Below are positions 44,476 through 53,422 of a DNA stretch of 64,000 nucleotides, piece by piece. The translations under genes were made by a program, and so were the position numbers. Numbering within the stretch: the stretch's first letter is position 1; each line of letters opens with the position of its first letter. The notes beneath the pieces are model-generated. The model was not told where the DNA came from. It searched no databases and saw only the letters and a list, made by a program, of their open reading frames with translations. Source of the stretch: Motiliproteus coralliicola (GTDB taxonomy: Bacteria; Pseudomonadota; Gammaproteobacteria; Pseudomonadales; Balneatricaceae); the NCBI RefSeq assembly GCF_003345655.1, contig NZ_QQOH01000003.1, forward strand, positions 186,001 to 250,000, written 5' to 3'.

Positions 44476-45761
44476 TGAACAGCAACGAACGCGCCAACGA
44501 AGAACAACACCAATGCTGTGGAGGGCCGGCCAGCAATCTGTTACCGGTCGAACAGGGTCGCCAACAGATTCTTGAGACGGTCACGGCTTTGCCCCAGACC
44601 CAGCAATTGGACCTGCGCCATGCTCTCGGACGGGTGTTGGCCGAGCCGGTGGTCTCCCCGATCAATGTGCCCGCCTACAACAACTCGGCGATGGACGGCT
44701 ACGCGGTACGCAGCGCCGATATCCAGTCCGATGGTGACACCCGGCTAGAGGTCGTTGGGAGCGTGCTGGCAGGCCATCCGTTCAGCGGTGAGCTGCAACC
44801 CGGTCAGTGCGTCAAGATCATGACCGGCGCCCAGGTCCCCGACGCCCTCGATACGGTGGTGATCAAGGAGCTGTGTCGTTGCGAAAAGAGCTCGCAACAA
44901 GAGTTCGTTATCTTTCCCGCCGGGGCCAAACCCGGCCAAAACCGCCGTCTGGCCGGTGAGGACCTGGCCGTTGGCTCTCCGGCTATCGGGGCTGGCACCC
45001 GCCTAGGAGCCGCCGAATTGGGGATGATCGCCTCTTTAGGCCAAGCCGAGGTTTGCGTCACTCGGAAGCCTCGGGTGGCCTATTTCTCCACCGGCGATGA
45101 AATTCGTAGTCTGGGCCAGCCGCTAGAGGCGGGCCAGATCTACGATTCCAACCGCTATACCGTCACCGCGATGCTGGCAGGAATGGGGATCGAGGTAATC
45201 GATCTTGGCGTGATCGCCGATCGCCCCGACGCGATCGAAGCCGCCTTCAAACAAGCCAGCGAACAGGCCGATGTGGTGCTCAGTTCCGGTGGCGTGTCCT
45301 TGGGCGAGGCCGACTTCGTCAAAGACTGCCTGGATCGATTAGGCCAGGTTGGTTTCTGGCGCCTGGCAATGAAACCGGGGCGGCCGTTGGCTTTCGGCCA
45401 TGTCGGCGAGGCACTGTTCTTCGGGCTGCCAGGCAACCCGGTGGCGGTCATGGTGTCGTTCCTGCAGTTCGTCAAACCGGCGCTGCGAAAACTCGGCGGC
45501 GAGAACCACTGGCTACCCTCCGAAGCCCAGATTCGCTGCACCGAGCCGATCAGAAAGCGTCCCGGACGGACCGAATACGTCCGCGGTATTATCAGCCATG
45601 GGGCGGATGGTCAACCCGAGGTGCGCAGCAGCGGTCATCAGGGCTCCGGTATTCTCACCTCCATGAGCCAGGCCAACTGCCTGATCGTACTATCGGATCA
45701 GCAGAGCCCGGTGGCTGCCGGCGATTGGGTCCGGGTACAGCCGTTCGACGGCCTGTTATAA
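44475..45761 (+). CDS. moeA: Molybdopterin molybdenumtransferase
   Basis: A 428-residue MoeA that inserts molybdate (or tungstate) into adenylylated molybdopterin. Typical blocks are YNNSAMDGYAV, IMTGAQVPDALDTVV, STGDEI, SSGGVSLGEADFVKD and FGLPGNPVAVMVSF. An N-terminal extension of about 20 residues contains a Cys pair (QCCGGP). Last gene of the tup-mob-moeA operon, followed by a strong terminator. Together with tupABC it suggests an organism making tungsten- or molybdenum-bis-MGD enzymes. Confidence 0.95.
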   Translation: MNSNERANEEQHQCCGGPASNLLPVEQGRQQILETVTALPQTQQLDLRHALGRVLAEPVVSPINVPAYNNSAMDGYAVRSADIQSDGDTRLEVVGSVLAGHPFSGELQPGQCVKIMTGAQVPDALDTVVIKELCRCEKSSQQEFVIFPAGAKPGQNRRLAGEDLAVGSPAIGAGTRLGAAELGMIASLGQAEVCVTRKPRVAYFSTGDEIRSLGQPLEAGQIYDSNRYTVTAMLAGMGIEVIDLGVIADRPDAIEAAFKQASEQADVVLSSGGVSLGEADFVKDCLDRLGQVGFWRLAMKPGRPLAFGHVGEALFFGLPGNPVAVMVSFLQFVKPALRKLGGENHWLPSEAQIRCTEPIRKRPGRTEYVRGIISHGADGQPEVRSSGHQGSGILTSMSQANCLIVLSDQQSPVAAGDWVRVQPFDGLL

Positions 45762-45783
45762 CAGCAACAGCCCTTCTCCCGAC

Positions 45784-45808
45784 ACGGAGCCGCGATGGCT
45801 CCGTTTTT
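45784..45808 (+). terminator. Rho-independent terminator after moeA
   Basis: ACGGAGCC and GGCTCCGT pair in an eight-base stem with a five-base loop, followed by a T-run. It ends the tup-mob-moeA operon. Confidence 0.92.
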
Positions 45809-45990
45809 CTTGGCCGCTAAAACTCAACTGGAAGCAATAACTTGCAGGCTGGTCCTGTTGTCTATACTTGCCTGCAACAACAACGTGTTCCGTCAATTTT
45901 ATCCCTTGAGAAGTACGCTACCGGTTCAAGACCCGCAGTTTTAGCGAGAGTTACGAGGTCAGTCCAGCATACCCAATGCGGGAGGAATCC

Positions 45991-46851
45991 ATGGCCTATC
46001 AAGAGCTGAATCGCGGGGATAGAGGGCAAGATGTCGTCATTTTGCAGACCCTTCTCAATCGCGTCGGGGCGATGTTGATCGCCGATGGCGACTTTGGCAG
46101 CGGCACCGAACGAGGAGTTCGCTACGCCCAGAATGTCGCCGCCATGCCTTCGACCGGGACCGCCGACGACAATCTTTGGCAATGGCTAGAGGCCCAGCCC
46201 GATCCCTATCCGGAGCTATCAACCAACGGTATCGCCTTTATCGCAATGGAGGAGACCGGCGGCCTGAGGTACTACCACCAGGTCACCCGCTGGCCTCACT
46301 ATCCCGGCGTGGCCAGTGGCGTCACCATCGGCGTGGGCTACGATCTGCGCTTTAATTCCGAAGATAATTTCCGTGAACTTTGGGGTGACCACCTACCCGC
46401 CCCGATGATGGATGAACTGGCCAAAGATATCGGCAAAAAGGGCACCAAAAAACGGGTCACCGAGCTTAAACGGATGGGAGTCGAAGTCCCGTTCAAGGCG
46501 GCTTGGCCGGTTTTCGTCCGCAAGATATTGCCCGCTTATTACGAGAGCACCGCCTCGATCTACCCCTCAATCGCATCCCTGCCCGAACTGTGCCGATCGG
46601 TACTGGTCAGCATCGTCTTCAACCGTGGCAGCAGCCTGGCCGGCTCCCGGCGTACCGAGATGCGGGCGATCCGCGATATTTTGCAGCAAGCCAGCGGCGC
46701 GGAGATCAACAAACCGAAGCGCAAGATGATCTTGAACGATGTTGAAGACGAGATCGTTTCGATGAAGCGACTCTGGGGCGTCCGCTCGGGGTTGGCCAAG
46801 CGGCGCCAAGCCGAAGCCAACCTGTGGCGGAAAGGCTTATCCCAGTGGTGA
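45991..46851 (+). CDS. Peptidoglycan-binding, lysozyme-like protein
   Basis: A 286-residue protein: an N-terminal peptidoglycan-binding type 1 domain (ELNRGDRGQDVVILQTLLN, residues 5-65), then a lysozyme-like domain with the candidate catalytic Glu in FIAMEETGG and the substrate-cleft motif SGVTIGVGYDL. This matches phage/pesticin-type muramidases. No signal peptide is present, so release would need lysis, a phage-type route or a specialised secretion system. The ATG at 45991 has GGGAGG six bases upstream. The lipase gene follows 107 bases later on the same strand. Confidence 0.8.
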   Translation: MAYQELNRGDRGQDVVILQTLLNRVGAMLIADGDFGSGTERGVRYAQNVAAMPSTGTADDNLWQWLEAQPDPYPELSTNGIAFIAMEETGGLRYYHQVTRWPHYPGVASGVTIGVGYDLRFNSEDNFRELWGDHLPAPMMDELAKDIGKKGTKKRVTELKRMGVEVPFKAAWPVFVRKILPAYYESTASIYPSIASLPELCRSVLVSIVFNRGSSLAGSRRTEMRAIRDILQQASGAEINKPKRKMILNDVEDEIVSMKRLWGVRSGLAKRRQAEANLWRKGLSQW

Positions 46852-46958
46852 GCAAGATCGATAAATACACCACCTAACAACAATCTACCTGCTGGTCTTC
46901 GGCCTTGGATCCATCGGGCCGTCGCGTTAGTCGGACAGGGCTAAACCAGGAGATCATT

Positions 46959-47792
46959 ATGGCCAACGGCAAGGTCACCAAAAGGGTAGCCCCCTACACA
47001 ACCGGACTCCATGACGGCAACGCCTACTGGATGGCACGGCTGTCAAAAGAGGTCTATTTAAAAAAATCACCCGGCAACCAGATACCGGACGAAGAGCAGA
47101 TCCTGAAAAACCTGAAACAGGATGACGGTCGTTTTCTCAGTGTATTCGGGGTCGATAAGAACAGCGCCCAGGCCGCGCTGATCGAGCATGAAGAGTTTCT
47201 CTGCATGGCCTTCCGGGGCACCAACGAACTGAAGGACTGGCTCGACAACATCAATGCCTTTGCCACCCAGCAGCTTTTCGGCGAATTCCACCGGGGCTTT
47301 TGGAACTCGGTCGAAGATGTCTGGAAACCATTGAACGACAAGTTTCGCGATCTACAACAGCAACGCAGACGCCCCCTGTTTCTGACCGGCCATAGCCTGG
47401 GTGGTGCAATGGCAACGGTGGCCGCCGCCCGCATGGTTCACGAGGACAAACCCTTCACCAGCGTCTATACCTTCGGCCAGCCACGGGTGCTGACCCGCAG
47501 CACCGCACGAACCTTCAACAACGAATGCAAATCACGCTATTTCCGCTTCCACAACAACAACGATATCGTCACCCGCGCCCCGGCCCGGCTGATGGGCTAC
47601 AGCCATATCGGCAGCTACCTGTATATCTCGGCGGAAAAAGAGATCCATCCCGAGGTCGGCTTCTGGTTTAAGTTTGTCGATTACTTCGATGGGGCACTCA
47701 GTGCACTACTCGAAGACGGGATCGATGCCGTTGAGGACCACAACATGGATCGCTATTTGGCCGCCGTCAACGCCTGGCACCTTAAAGACTGA
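46959..47792 (+). CDS. Class 3 lipase family protein
   Basis: A 277-residue alpha/beta hydrolase of the lipase class 3 group. The nucleophile elbow is GHSLGG near residue 146, with VYTFGQPRV and the Asp/His region (NNNDIVTRAP, GYSHIG) following as in fungal-type lipases. CMAFRGTNELKDWLDN provides the lid/oxyanion region. No signal peptide is seen. Start chosen by the AGGAG six bases before the ATG at 46959. Together with the lysozyme-like gene it forms a pair of envelope-degrading enzymes without export signals. Confidence 0.85.
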   Translation: MANGKVTKRVAPYTTGLHDGNAYWMARLSKEVYLKKSPGNQIPDEEQILKNLKQDDGRFLSVFGVDKNSAQAALIEHEEFLCMAFRGTNELKDWLDNINAFATQQLFGEFHRGFWNSVEDVWKPLNDKFRDLQQQRRRPLFLTGHSLGGAMATVAAARMVHEDKPFTSVYTFGQPRVLTRSTARTFNNECKSRYFRFHNNNDIVTRAPARLMGYSHIGSYLYISAEKEIHPEVGFWFKFVDYFDGALSALLEDGIDAVEDHNMDRYLAAVNAWHLKD

Positions 47793-47868
47793 ACGTTAAC
47801 TGCGGTTGCGGCAGTCAGCCGCAGCCGTTTAAGCTCCTTCCAAACCGTCAATCCAGTGTCACCCCTCG

Positions 47869-48381
47869 ATGATCGAAAACAACCCACCCCGGCATCGTCC
47901 CCCAAAGCTACGGATCCGGCTCGCCAGCCCGAAGGACGCCGCTGAGATCAAGCGCGTGGCGGCCGCCCTCGGCTACCCCGATGACTCCGATTCAATAGCC
48001 CGAGCACGACTGCTGACACTGCTTAACAGCCCTAGCGACCAGGTCTGGGTCTGCGAACAGGACGGCTCTGTGATGGGTTGGATTCACGCCTTTGTCGCCC
48101 ATCGGCTGGCCTCTGATTCCTTCGTCGAGATAGGCGGGCTGGCAGTAGAACCGAACTCCCGGCGTCTGGGAGCGGGTTCAGCCCTGGTGCAGCAAGCCAG
48201 GCTCTGGGCCACGGAGCTCGGAATGGGATTGCGAGTGCGCTGCCGGATCGATCGCGATGGGGCTCACCAGTTCTATGCTGCCCAAGGACTACAGCCCGGC
48301 AAACAGCAACAGGTCTTTGACAGCCTGGAACCGGATAACCAATCCTCAACCCGCTCTTCCACTGAACAGCTAGACCGATGA
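47869..48381 (+). CDS. GNAT family acetyltransferase
   Basis: A 170-residue GCN5-related N-acetyltransferase. The N-terminal IRLASPKDAAEIKRV and the acetyl-CoA site GGLAVEPNSRRLGAGSALVQQA are standard. Acceptor unknown. It overlaps the gamma-glutamylcyclotransferase-like gene by 4 bases, so the two form a unit. Confidence 0.88.
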   Translation: MIENNPPRHRPPKLRIRLASPKDAAEIKRVAAALGYPDDSDSIARARLLTLLNSPSDQVWVCEQDGSVMGWIHAFVAHRLASDSFVEIGGLAVEPNSRRLGAGSALVQQARLWATELGMGLRVRCRIDRDGAHQFYAAQGLQPGKQQQVFDSLEPDNQSSTRSSTEQLDR

Positions 48382-48710
48382 TCAACTCCCTATTTGTTTA
48401 TGGAAGCCTGGCCCCGGGGCAATCGAATCAGCACCTGCTCGCCGAGCTGCCCGGTTCATGGCAACCGGCACACGTGCAAGGGAGACTCGAACAGCTCAGC
48501 CGGGGGGCGGCTAAGGGGTACTTGGCCATCGAGCTGGATGACAAGGCCGATGAAGTTCCTGGCCTGCTCTTCTGTTCGAAAGCCCTGGCAGGCTTCTGGC
48601 CGCGGCTGGATGCGTTCGAAGGCGTTGCCTACCGGCGGGTACTGACCTCAGCGCGACTCGAGAATGGCAGCCAGGTCGAGGCCTATGTCTATGAAATCAA
48701 CCGTCGCTGA
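48378..48710 (+). CDS. Gamma-glutamylcyclotransferase-like (YtfP/AIG2) protein
   Basis: A 110-residue protein of the GGCT/AIG2 fold: LFVYGSLAPGQSNQHLL forms the substrate loop, and LDAFEGVAYRRV holds the family Glu. Members cyclise gamma-glutamyl amines to release 5-oxoproline, though many small bacterial members are uncharacterised. Four-base overlap with the upstream acetyltransferase. Confidence 0.85.
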   Translation: MINSLFVYGSLAPGQSNQHLLAELPGSWQPAHVQGRLEQLSRGAAKGYLAIELDDKADEVPGLLFCSKALAGFWPRLDAFEGVAYRRVLTSARLENGSQVEAYVYEINRR

Positions 48711-48725
48711 ACATCAGCAACACCA

Positions 48726-49598
48726 TCAGGGCTCCATCCCCTGGCGATGTAGCTCGTCCAGATCGGTAATCAGCTGATCCAGCTCTTCCAGCAGATTCTG
48801 CTGCTGCGACTCCTGCAACTGACCCAACTGCTGCGCCAGAAAGCCGGCCCATTGTTGACGGCTATGCTTGAGCTGCTGGCGCAACTCGGGCGGCCTTAGC
48901 CGCTGCGGCTGAAGCACCAATTGCTCAAACTGGTGCCAATCACGTTGCTGTAACGCCAGGTCGAAGGTAGATAACCATTGCTTGCGGTAATCCAACCAGG
49001 CCTGGGTGGTATCCGGCAATCCTTCGGTAAACCGGCGCAACGATAGTTGCTGTTGTTGAGTCAGCGATCCGATCCAGAACTTAAGCCGTTTCTGGTAACG
49101 CAGATAGCGGTGTTCAATCTGCTGCTGCGCTGACCGCTGCTGGTAGACACGGAGTCGTTTGGCCAGGTCCCGCTCGAGCCGCACCATCATCCGCTTCCGC
49201 TGCTCAGGACTGATCTGGAGGAACAGTTCGCGTAACAACGGCTCAGCATCGGCCCGCAGTTGCGCCCACTGCTGCTCAACCTGTTCAAACATCAGTATCA
49301 GTGTCTCCGAATCGAGCTCAGAGCGCATCAGATCATGGCGAACCTGTTGCAGTAGCTGGCTGTACGCGGGTAATCGCTGCTGCCGGTGCAACCGGTGAGC
49401 ACGATCCAGCAGCCGCTCCATCTGCAACTGCTGTTTCGAGGTCAGGTTGGCATAGTCATCGATACGGTCCAACAGCAGGGTATCGAGATTGTTATAGGCC
49501 AACTGATATCGACTGCAGCCACTGAGTCCAATCAGTGCAACAACAAGGATCAGGGTGATCCAATAGTGATTCCAATCCTTTGATCTATCCAACGGCAA
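48726..49598 (-). CDS. DUF6279 family lipoprotein
   Basis: A 290-residue lipoprotein with lipobox LSGC near residue 28 and then a Gln/Arg/Leu-rich helical protein (YNNLDTLLLDRIDDYANLT is the family start). Function unknown. The TTG start is backed by AGGAG seven bases upstream. Expected at the inner leaflet of the outer membrane; there is no obvious partner. Confidence 0.8.
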   Translation of the reverse strand: MPLDRSKDWNHYWITLILVVALIGLSGCSRYQLAYNNLDTLLLDRIDDYANLTSKQQLQMERLLDRAHRLHRQQRLPAYSQLLQQVRHDLMRSELDSETLILMFEQVEQQWAQLRADAEPLLRELFLQISPEQRKRMMVRLERDLAKRLRVYQQRSAQQQIEHRYLRYQKRLKFWIGSLTQQQQLSLRRFTEGLPDTTQAWLDYRKQWLSTFDLALQQRDWHQFEQLVLQPQRLRPPELRQQLKHSRQQWAGFLAQQLGQLQESQQQNLLEELDQLITDLDELHRQGMEP

Positions 49599-49735
49599 GG
49601 CGTAACTCCTCTATTTGCTGTCTTTAGCGTAGCCGAGGCGATCATCCAAATCGCAAGGGACTATGTGTTTTTGACAACGGATCGATTCGATCGGTGCAGT
49701 AGTGATCGAATGGTAACGCCTGGTATCAGCGACCC

Positions 49736-50746
49736 TTACGTTGTGCGTGCCAACCACTCTTTGATCAGAGCAGCGGTTTGATGGGGTTGCTCCATCGGGA
49801 AGCAGTGCCCTTCTCCCCAGACCTGGTAGCTGATATGCGGATTGATCTGTGCGGCACGCCGGGTGCCTTTCAAGATGAACGGAAAGCTGTTGCGCGCACA
49901 AAGGACGTGAACCGGAATACGGACCTCACGAATCGCCTGAGTTAGTCGCTGCGGCACGCTGGAGAAGATCCGGGCCTCCCACTCCGGCGGGCAGCTCAGC
50001 TCTACCCTTTGAGCAGCCCCCTGGGCCACCACCTGATGGCCGCCAGCCACAAATCCGGCCAACGCCTGCGGATCCCAACTTCGATAAAACCCTTTTTGGG
50101 CCAACTGTTGATGCATCAGTGACACCGACTGCCAACGGCTGTCACGACGACGAGTCACCTTCGGCATCGGCATCCAGCGCCAGAGTCCAAGCGCCTTCAG
50201 CACCTGCTGAGCCGCAACAATACCCGGCGTAAACAACACCGGATCGAGCAACAGCAGTCGATCAAATCGATCCGGATACTGATGGGCCTGCAGCAGGCTG
50301 ACCACCCCACCGAGGCTATGGCCGATCCCGATCCGCTCCACATCCGAATTCGCCGGAAGCTGCTGGACCATTCCCTGCTCCACATAACTGGCCAACTCAC
50401 GCCAGACCGGCCAGGGCTTACCCGTGGTTTGCGAATGTCCGTGGCCGGGTAGATCGGTGGTATAGAGCCCCAGGCCGGTTTGAGTCGAATAATCCGGATC
50501 ACTGAGCGCTGCCAGAATCGGCGCATAAGCCAGGCTGTTGAAGCCATTACCGTGCAACCAGCAAATCTGTCGACGGTATTCTCCCTCAGACAGACTGCGA
50601 TAACCGCCGAGTCGACGACCATTGACAGGAACCGACCAGCGTTCAAAGCGTTGCTCGAACTGCTGTTGCCACAGCTGGCATTCACGTGAGTGGTCTGATG
50701 AAGTCGAATCTGTTGGCTTTGGTATCTTGAACATGGGGGCAAACAT
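49736..50746 (-). CDS. Alpha/beta hydrolase
   Basis: About 336 residues; an alpha/beta-hydrolase fold with LHGNGFNSLAY (oxyanion region), nucleophile elbow GHSLGGVVS, catalytic His near GEGHCFPMEQP. Similar proteins are esterases/lactonases or epoxide-type hydrolases; the substrate is unknown. No signal peptide. The first in-frame start is a weak TTG at 50774-50776, so I use the ATG at 50744-50746; the true start may lie a few codons further in. Confidence 0.85.
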   Translation of the reverse strand: MFAPMFKIPKPTDSTSSDHSRECQLWQQQFEQRFERWSVPVNGRRLGGYRSLSEGEYRRQICWLHGNGFNSLAYAPILAALSDPDYSTQTGLGLYTTDLPGHGHSQTTGKPWPVWRELASYVEQGMVQQLPANSDVERIGIGHSLGGVVSLLQAHQYPDRFDRLLLLDPVLFTPGIVAAQQVLKALGLWRWMPMPKVTRRRDSRWQSVSLMHQQLAQKGFYRSWDPQALAGFVAGGHQVVAQGAAQRVELSCPPEWEARIFSSVPQRLTQAIREVRIPVHVLCARNSFPFILKGTRRAAQINPHISYQVWGEGHCFPMEQPHQTAALIKEWLARTT

Positions 50747-50956
50747 CCACACGCGGCACAATTTGAACAGCGTCAAGATAGCCTGAAAAATTGGCTATTC
50801 CAAGCCATAAGGGGCTCAGACTTTAGCCAAGGCGATAAATGGTTAGATAGATGAAGGATTCACGCCCAAAGATAAGCGGTCGTGTTTCGATAGCGGAGTT
50901 GAAAGGCTGGACGGTTAGTGTCGGATCGAACCAGCCTTTTATAGAGCATAATTAGT

Positions 50957-51613
50957 TTAGGTAGAGGTAACCCAAAGCACTTCGGCGTCTTCTTCGCTGA
51001 TCGAGACCAGCGCATGGCCCATGCCGCCGTCGTAATAACTGCTGTCACCGGCTTCCAGATCGACCGGCTCGTAAAATTCGGTGTAGAAACGGACCTTGCC
51101 GCTTAACACCAACAGAAACTCCTCGCCGTCATGACGGACCCAGCTGGGGTAATCATCAAAGGAACGGGAGCGAACGATCGAGCGGTAGGGCAGCATCTGT
51201 TTATTGGTCAGCTGGCTGGCCAACATCTCATGCTCGTAGGTCGGGGTCGGATGCACACGTCCCTGACCGGCCCGGGTAATATCCCGTCGACCGGCACAAC
51301 GCGATTCCTTGGCGGTGGCGAACAGCTGCGGAATATCGATATTCAAGCCATTGGCCAGTTTCTGCACCGCCTGGAAGGTCGGCGAGATCTGTTCATTCTC
51401 GATCTTCGATAGGGTCGAACGCGCCAGTCCGGTCCGTCGACTGGCTTCTTCCAGCGTCAGGTTGTGACTCAGGCGGATCTCCTTGACCCGTTTACCCAGC
51501 TGCAATTCGGTGACTCGTGAGTCAGCGGCGGAACCGTTATCGTCCAACGAACCTTCCATCTCTTTTTGACGCTCTTTATCCAGCACCGAGTAAGGGGCTT
51601 CTTGATCGGACAT
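50957..51613 (-). CDS. XRE-type regulator with cupin domain
   Basis: A 218-residue transcription regulator: helix-turn-helix at about 50-105 (LSHNLTLEEASRRTGLARSTLSKIE) and a C-terminal cupin (SWVRHDGEEFLLVLSGKVRFY) likely sensing a small effector. This class is often found next to amino-acid catabolic genes. It is divergent from sdaA-glyA-gcvHP; shared GTTTC/GAAAC palindromes lie in front of both, so it probably controls glycine/serine catabolism and itself (inference). The ATG at 51611-51613 is preferred. Confidence 0.88.
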   Translation of the reverse strand: MSDQEAPYSVLDKERQKEMEGSLDDNGSAADSRVTELQLGKRVKEIRLSHNLTLEEASRRTGLARSTLSKIENEQISPTFQAVQKLANGLNIDIPQLFATAKESRCAGRRDITRAGQGRVHPTPTYEHEMLASQLTNKQMLPYRSIVRSRSFDDYPSWVRHDGEEFLLVLSGKVRFYTEFYEPVDLEAGDSSYYDGGMGHALVSISEEDAEVLWVTST

Positions 51614-51627
51614 GCTCCAGCTCCATG

Positions 51628-51645
51628 AGTTTCCTAAAGTAAACT
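51628..51645 (-). promoter_or_regulatory. Candidate autoregulatory operator of the XRE-cupin gene
   Basis: AGTTTCCTAAAGTAAACT, a near-perfect palindrome, lies 15 bases before the regulator start codon. Its half-sites match those seen before sdaA. Confidence 0.5.
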
Positions 51646-51762
51646 GCAAAAAACTTTGTTGCCCATCTGCACCATCAATGGGCCAATAATTCTCGCTTTA
51701 TAGCCTTTAATCATACAGCAATCCCCACACCCCACCAATTTCGACGCCGCTGAGATGGCATC

Positions 51763-51776
51763 GGTTTCATGAAACC
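51763..51776 (+). promoter_or_regulatory. Candidate operator palindrome 1 upstream of sdaA
   Basis: GGTTTCATGAAACC is a perfect 14-base palindrome, about 48 bases before the -35 element of the sdaA promoter. Confidence 0.55.
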
Positions 51777-51793
51777 TTTCAGAATGAATAAAG

Positions 51794-51807
51794 TTTCCTA
51801 TTGGAAA
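51794..51807 (+). promoter_or_regulatory. Candidate operator palindrome 2 upstream of sdaA
   Basis: TTTCCTATTGGAAA has five-base perfect arms and abuts the sdaA -35 element. Centres of palindromes 1 and 2 are 31 bases apart, three helical turns. A third, imperfect copy (GGTTTCTAATTCC) sits in the promoter spacer. Confidence 0.5.
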
Positions 51808-51810
51808 TTT

Positions 51811-51839
51811 TTGTTGACTAGGTTTCTAATTCCTATTAA
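51811..51839 (+). promoter_or_regulatory. Probable sdaA promoter
   Basis: TTGTTG and TATTAA are separated by 17 bases, giving a long leader of about 135 bases before the sdaA ATG. The spacer contains a half-matching operator-like sequence. Confidence 0.55.
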
Positions 51840-51981
51840 TCTGGTCACATCTTGAACAACGGGGTTGTTCGGATACTTTCAACCCCGGGACGCAACAAAT
51901 AGTGCATTTATGACACTTAGCGTCCGGACAACGCGAAAACAAAACAACACGAGCCAGACTCGTACGCGGAGTTTAATAAAG

Positions 51982-53361
51982 ATGTCATTAAGTCTTTTTG
52001 ATCTGTTCAAAGTTGGTATCGGTCCTTCCAGCTCTCACACCGTTGGACCCATGTGGGCCGGACAACGCTTCCTCGATCTACTCGATTCCCAAGATCTGTT
52101 CTCCCAAGCTGGCCGTGTCAAAGTCACCCTGTTTGGTTCTCTGGCCATGACTGGCAAAGGTCATGCGACCGATCTCGCCACCCTGCTAGGCCTGCTGGGC
52201 GAGCGCCCGGACGAAATCGATCCGGACAGCGTCGATGCAAAGATCGCCACCATCCGCGAACAAAAGGTGCTGAACCTGGGTGGTCGAGTCGAGCTGCCTT
52301 TTAATGAAGAAACCGATCTACCGTTCGCCTTCGGCGAAAGCCTGCCGCAGCACCCCAACGGCATGCGCTTTGAGCTGTTCGATCGCGACGGCATTCAACT
52401 GATCAGCAAAGTCTATTTCTCCGTCGGCGGCGGCTTCGTGCTCTGCGAAGACGAGATCGAACTGCCGGCTGATGAGGTCGTCAACCATCCGATCCCCTAC
52501 CCGTTTGAAACCGGTCGTGAGCTGCTCGACCGTTGTGAAGAGAGCGGTTTGAGCATCGCCGAGCTGGTACTGGCCAACGAACGCGCCATGCGCTCGGACG
52601 AAGAGGTTGACGCTAACCTGCGCCAGCTGTGGAACGTCATGGAAGCGTGCATCGAGCGCGGCTGCCGCGAGACCGGCGAACTGCCCGGTGGCCTGGGTGT
52701 TCAGCGTCGTGCCGCTCAACTGCGCAAAGAGCTGACCGATCGCCCCGAAGCGGCCCTGCGTGACCAGCTCAGCGTGATGGACTGGATCAACCTGTACGCC
52801 ATGGCCGTCAATGAAGAAAACGCCGCCGGTGGCCGGGTCGTGACTGCGCCGACCAACGGTGCTGCCGGTGTGATCCCGGCCGTGTTGGCTTACTACCACC
52901 GTTTCGTGCCCGGTGCCGATGAGAAAGGCATCTTCGATTTTATCGCCACTTCCGGTGCCATCGGCATGCTGTACAAGAAGAATGCGTCTATCTCAGCCGC
53001 CGAAGTGGGCTGCCAGGGTGAAGTCGGCGTGGCCTGCTCCATGGCGGCGGCCGGTCTGGCTGCGGTACTGGGCGGCACCCCTGAGCAGATTGAAAACGCA
53101 GCCGAGATCGGCATGGAGCACAACCTGGGACTGACCTGCGATCCGATCGATGGTCTGGTTCAGGTCCCTTGCATCGAGCGCAACACCATGGGTGCGGTTA
53201 AGGCGATCAACGCCGCCCGCCTGGCACTGCGCGGCGACGGTAACCAGCGCGTACCGCTCGATAGCGTCATCGAAACCATGCACCAAACCGGCCTGGATAT
53301 GCAGGACAAGTACAAAGAGACCGCCCAGGGCGGACTGGCTGTCAACGTCGTCGCCTGCTGA
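51982..53361 (+). CDS. sdaA: L-serine ammonia-lyase (iron-sulfur)
   Basis: A 459-residue single-chain [4Fe-4S] L-serine dehydratase, converting serine to pyruvate and ammonia. N-terminal [20 protein letters not shown] and Cys residues in [24 protein letters not shown] and VPCIERN (cluster ligands) match SdaA. The ATG at 51982 fits family length (454-460); an earlier in-frame start would add 39 unsupported residues. It opens the glycine/serine operon, followed by glyA after 61 bases. Confidence 0.96.
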   Translation: MSLSLFDLFKVGIGPSSSHTVGPMWAGQRFLDLLDSQDLFSQAGRVKVTLFGSLAMTGKGHATDLATLLGLLGERPDEIDPDSVDAKIATIREQKVLNLGGRVELPFNEETDLPFAFGESLPQHPNGMRFELFDRDGIQLISKVYFSVGGGFVLCEDEIELPADEVVNHPIPYPFETGRELLDRCEESGLSIAELVLANERAMRSDEEVDANLRQLWNVMEACIERGCRETGELPGGLGVQRRAAQLRKELTDRPEAALRDQLSVMDWINLYAMAVNEENAAGGRVVTAPTNGAAGVIPAVLAYYHRFVPGADEKGIFDFIATSGAIGMLYKKNASISAAEVGCQGEVGVACSMAAAGLAAVLGGTPEQIENAAEIGMEHNLGLTCDPIDGLVQVPCIERNTMGAVKAINAARLALRGDGNQRVPLDSVIETMHQTGLDMQDKYKETAQGGLAVNVVAC

Positions 53362-53422
53362 AGCACCCGGCCGGTTTCCAAACCTAATAACGACATAACA
53401 ACGTACCACCAGAGGGATAAAC

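Noticed and set aside
45991-48710. Prophage remnant
   Set aside because: Only one lysozyme-like gene; no integrase, capsid, tail, holin or att repeats nearby.
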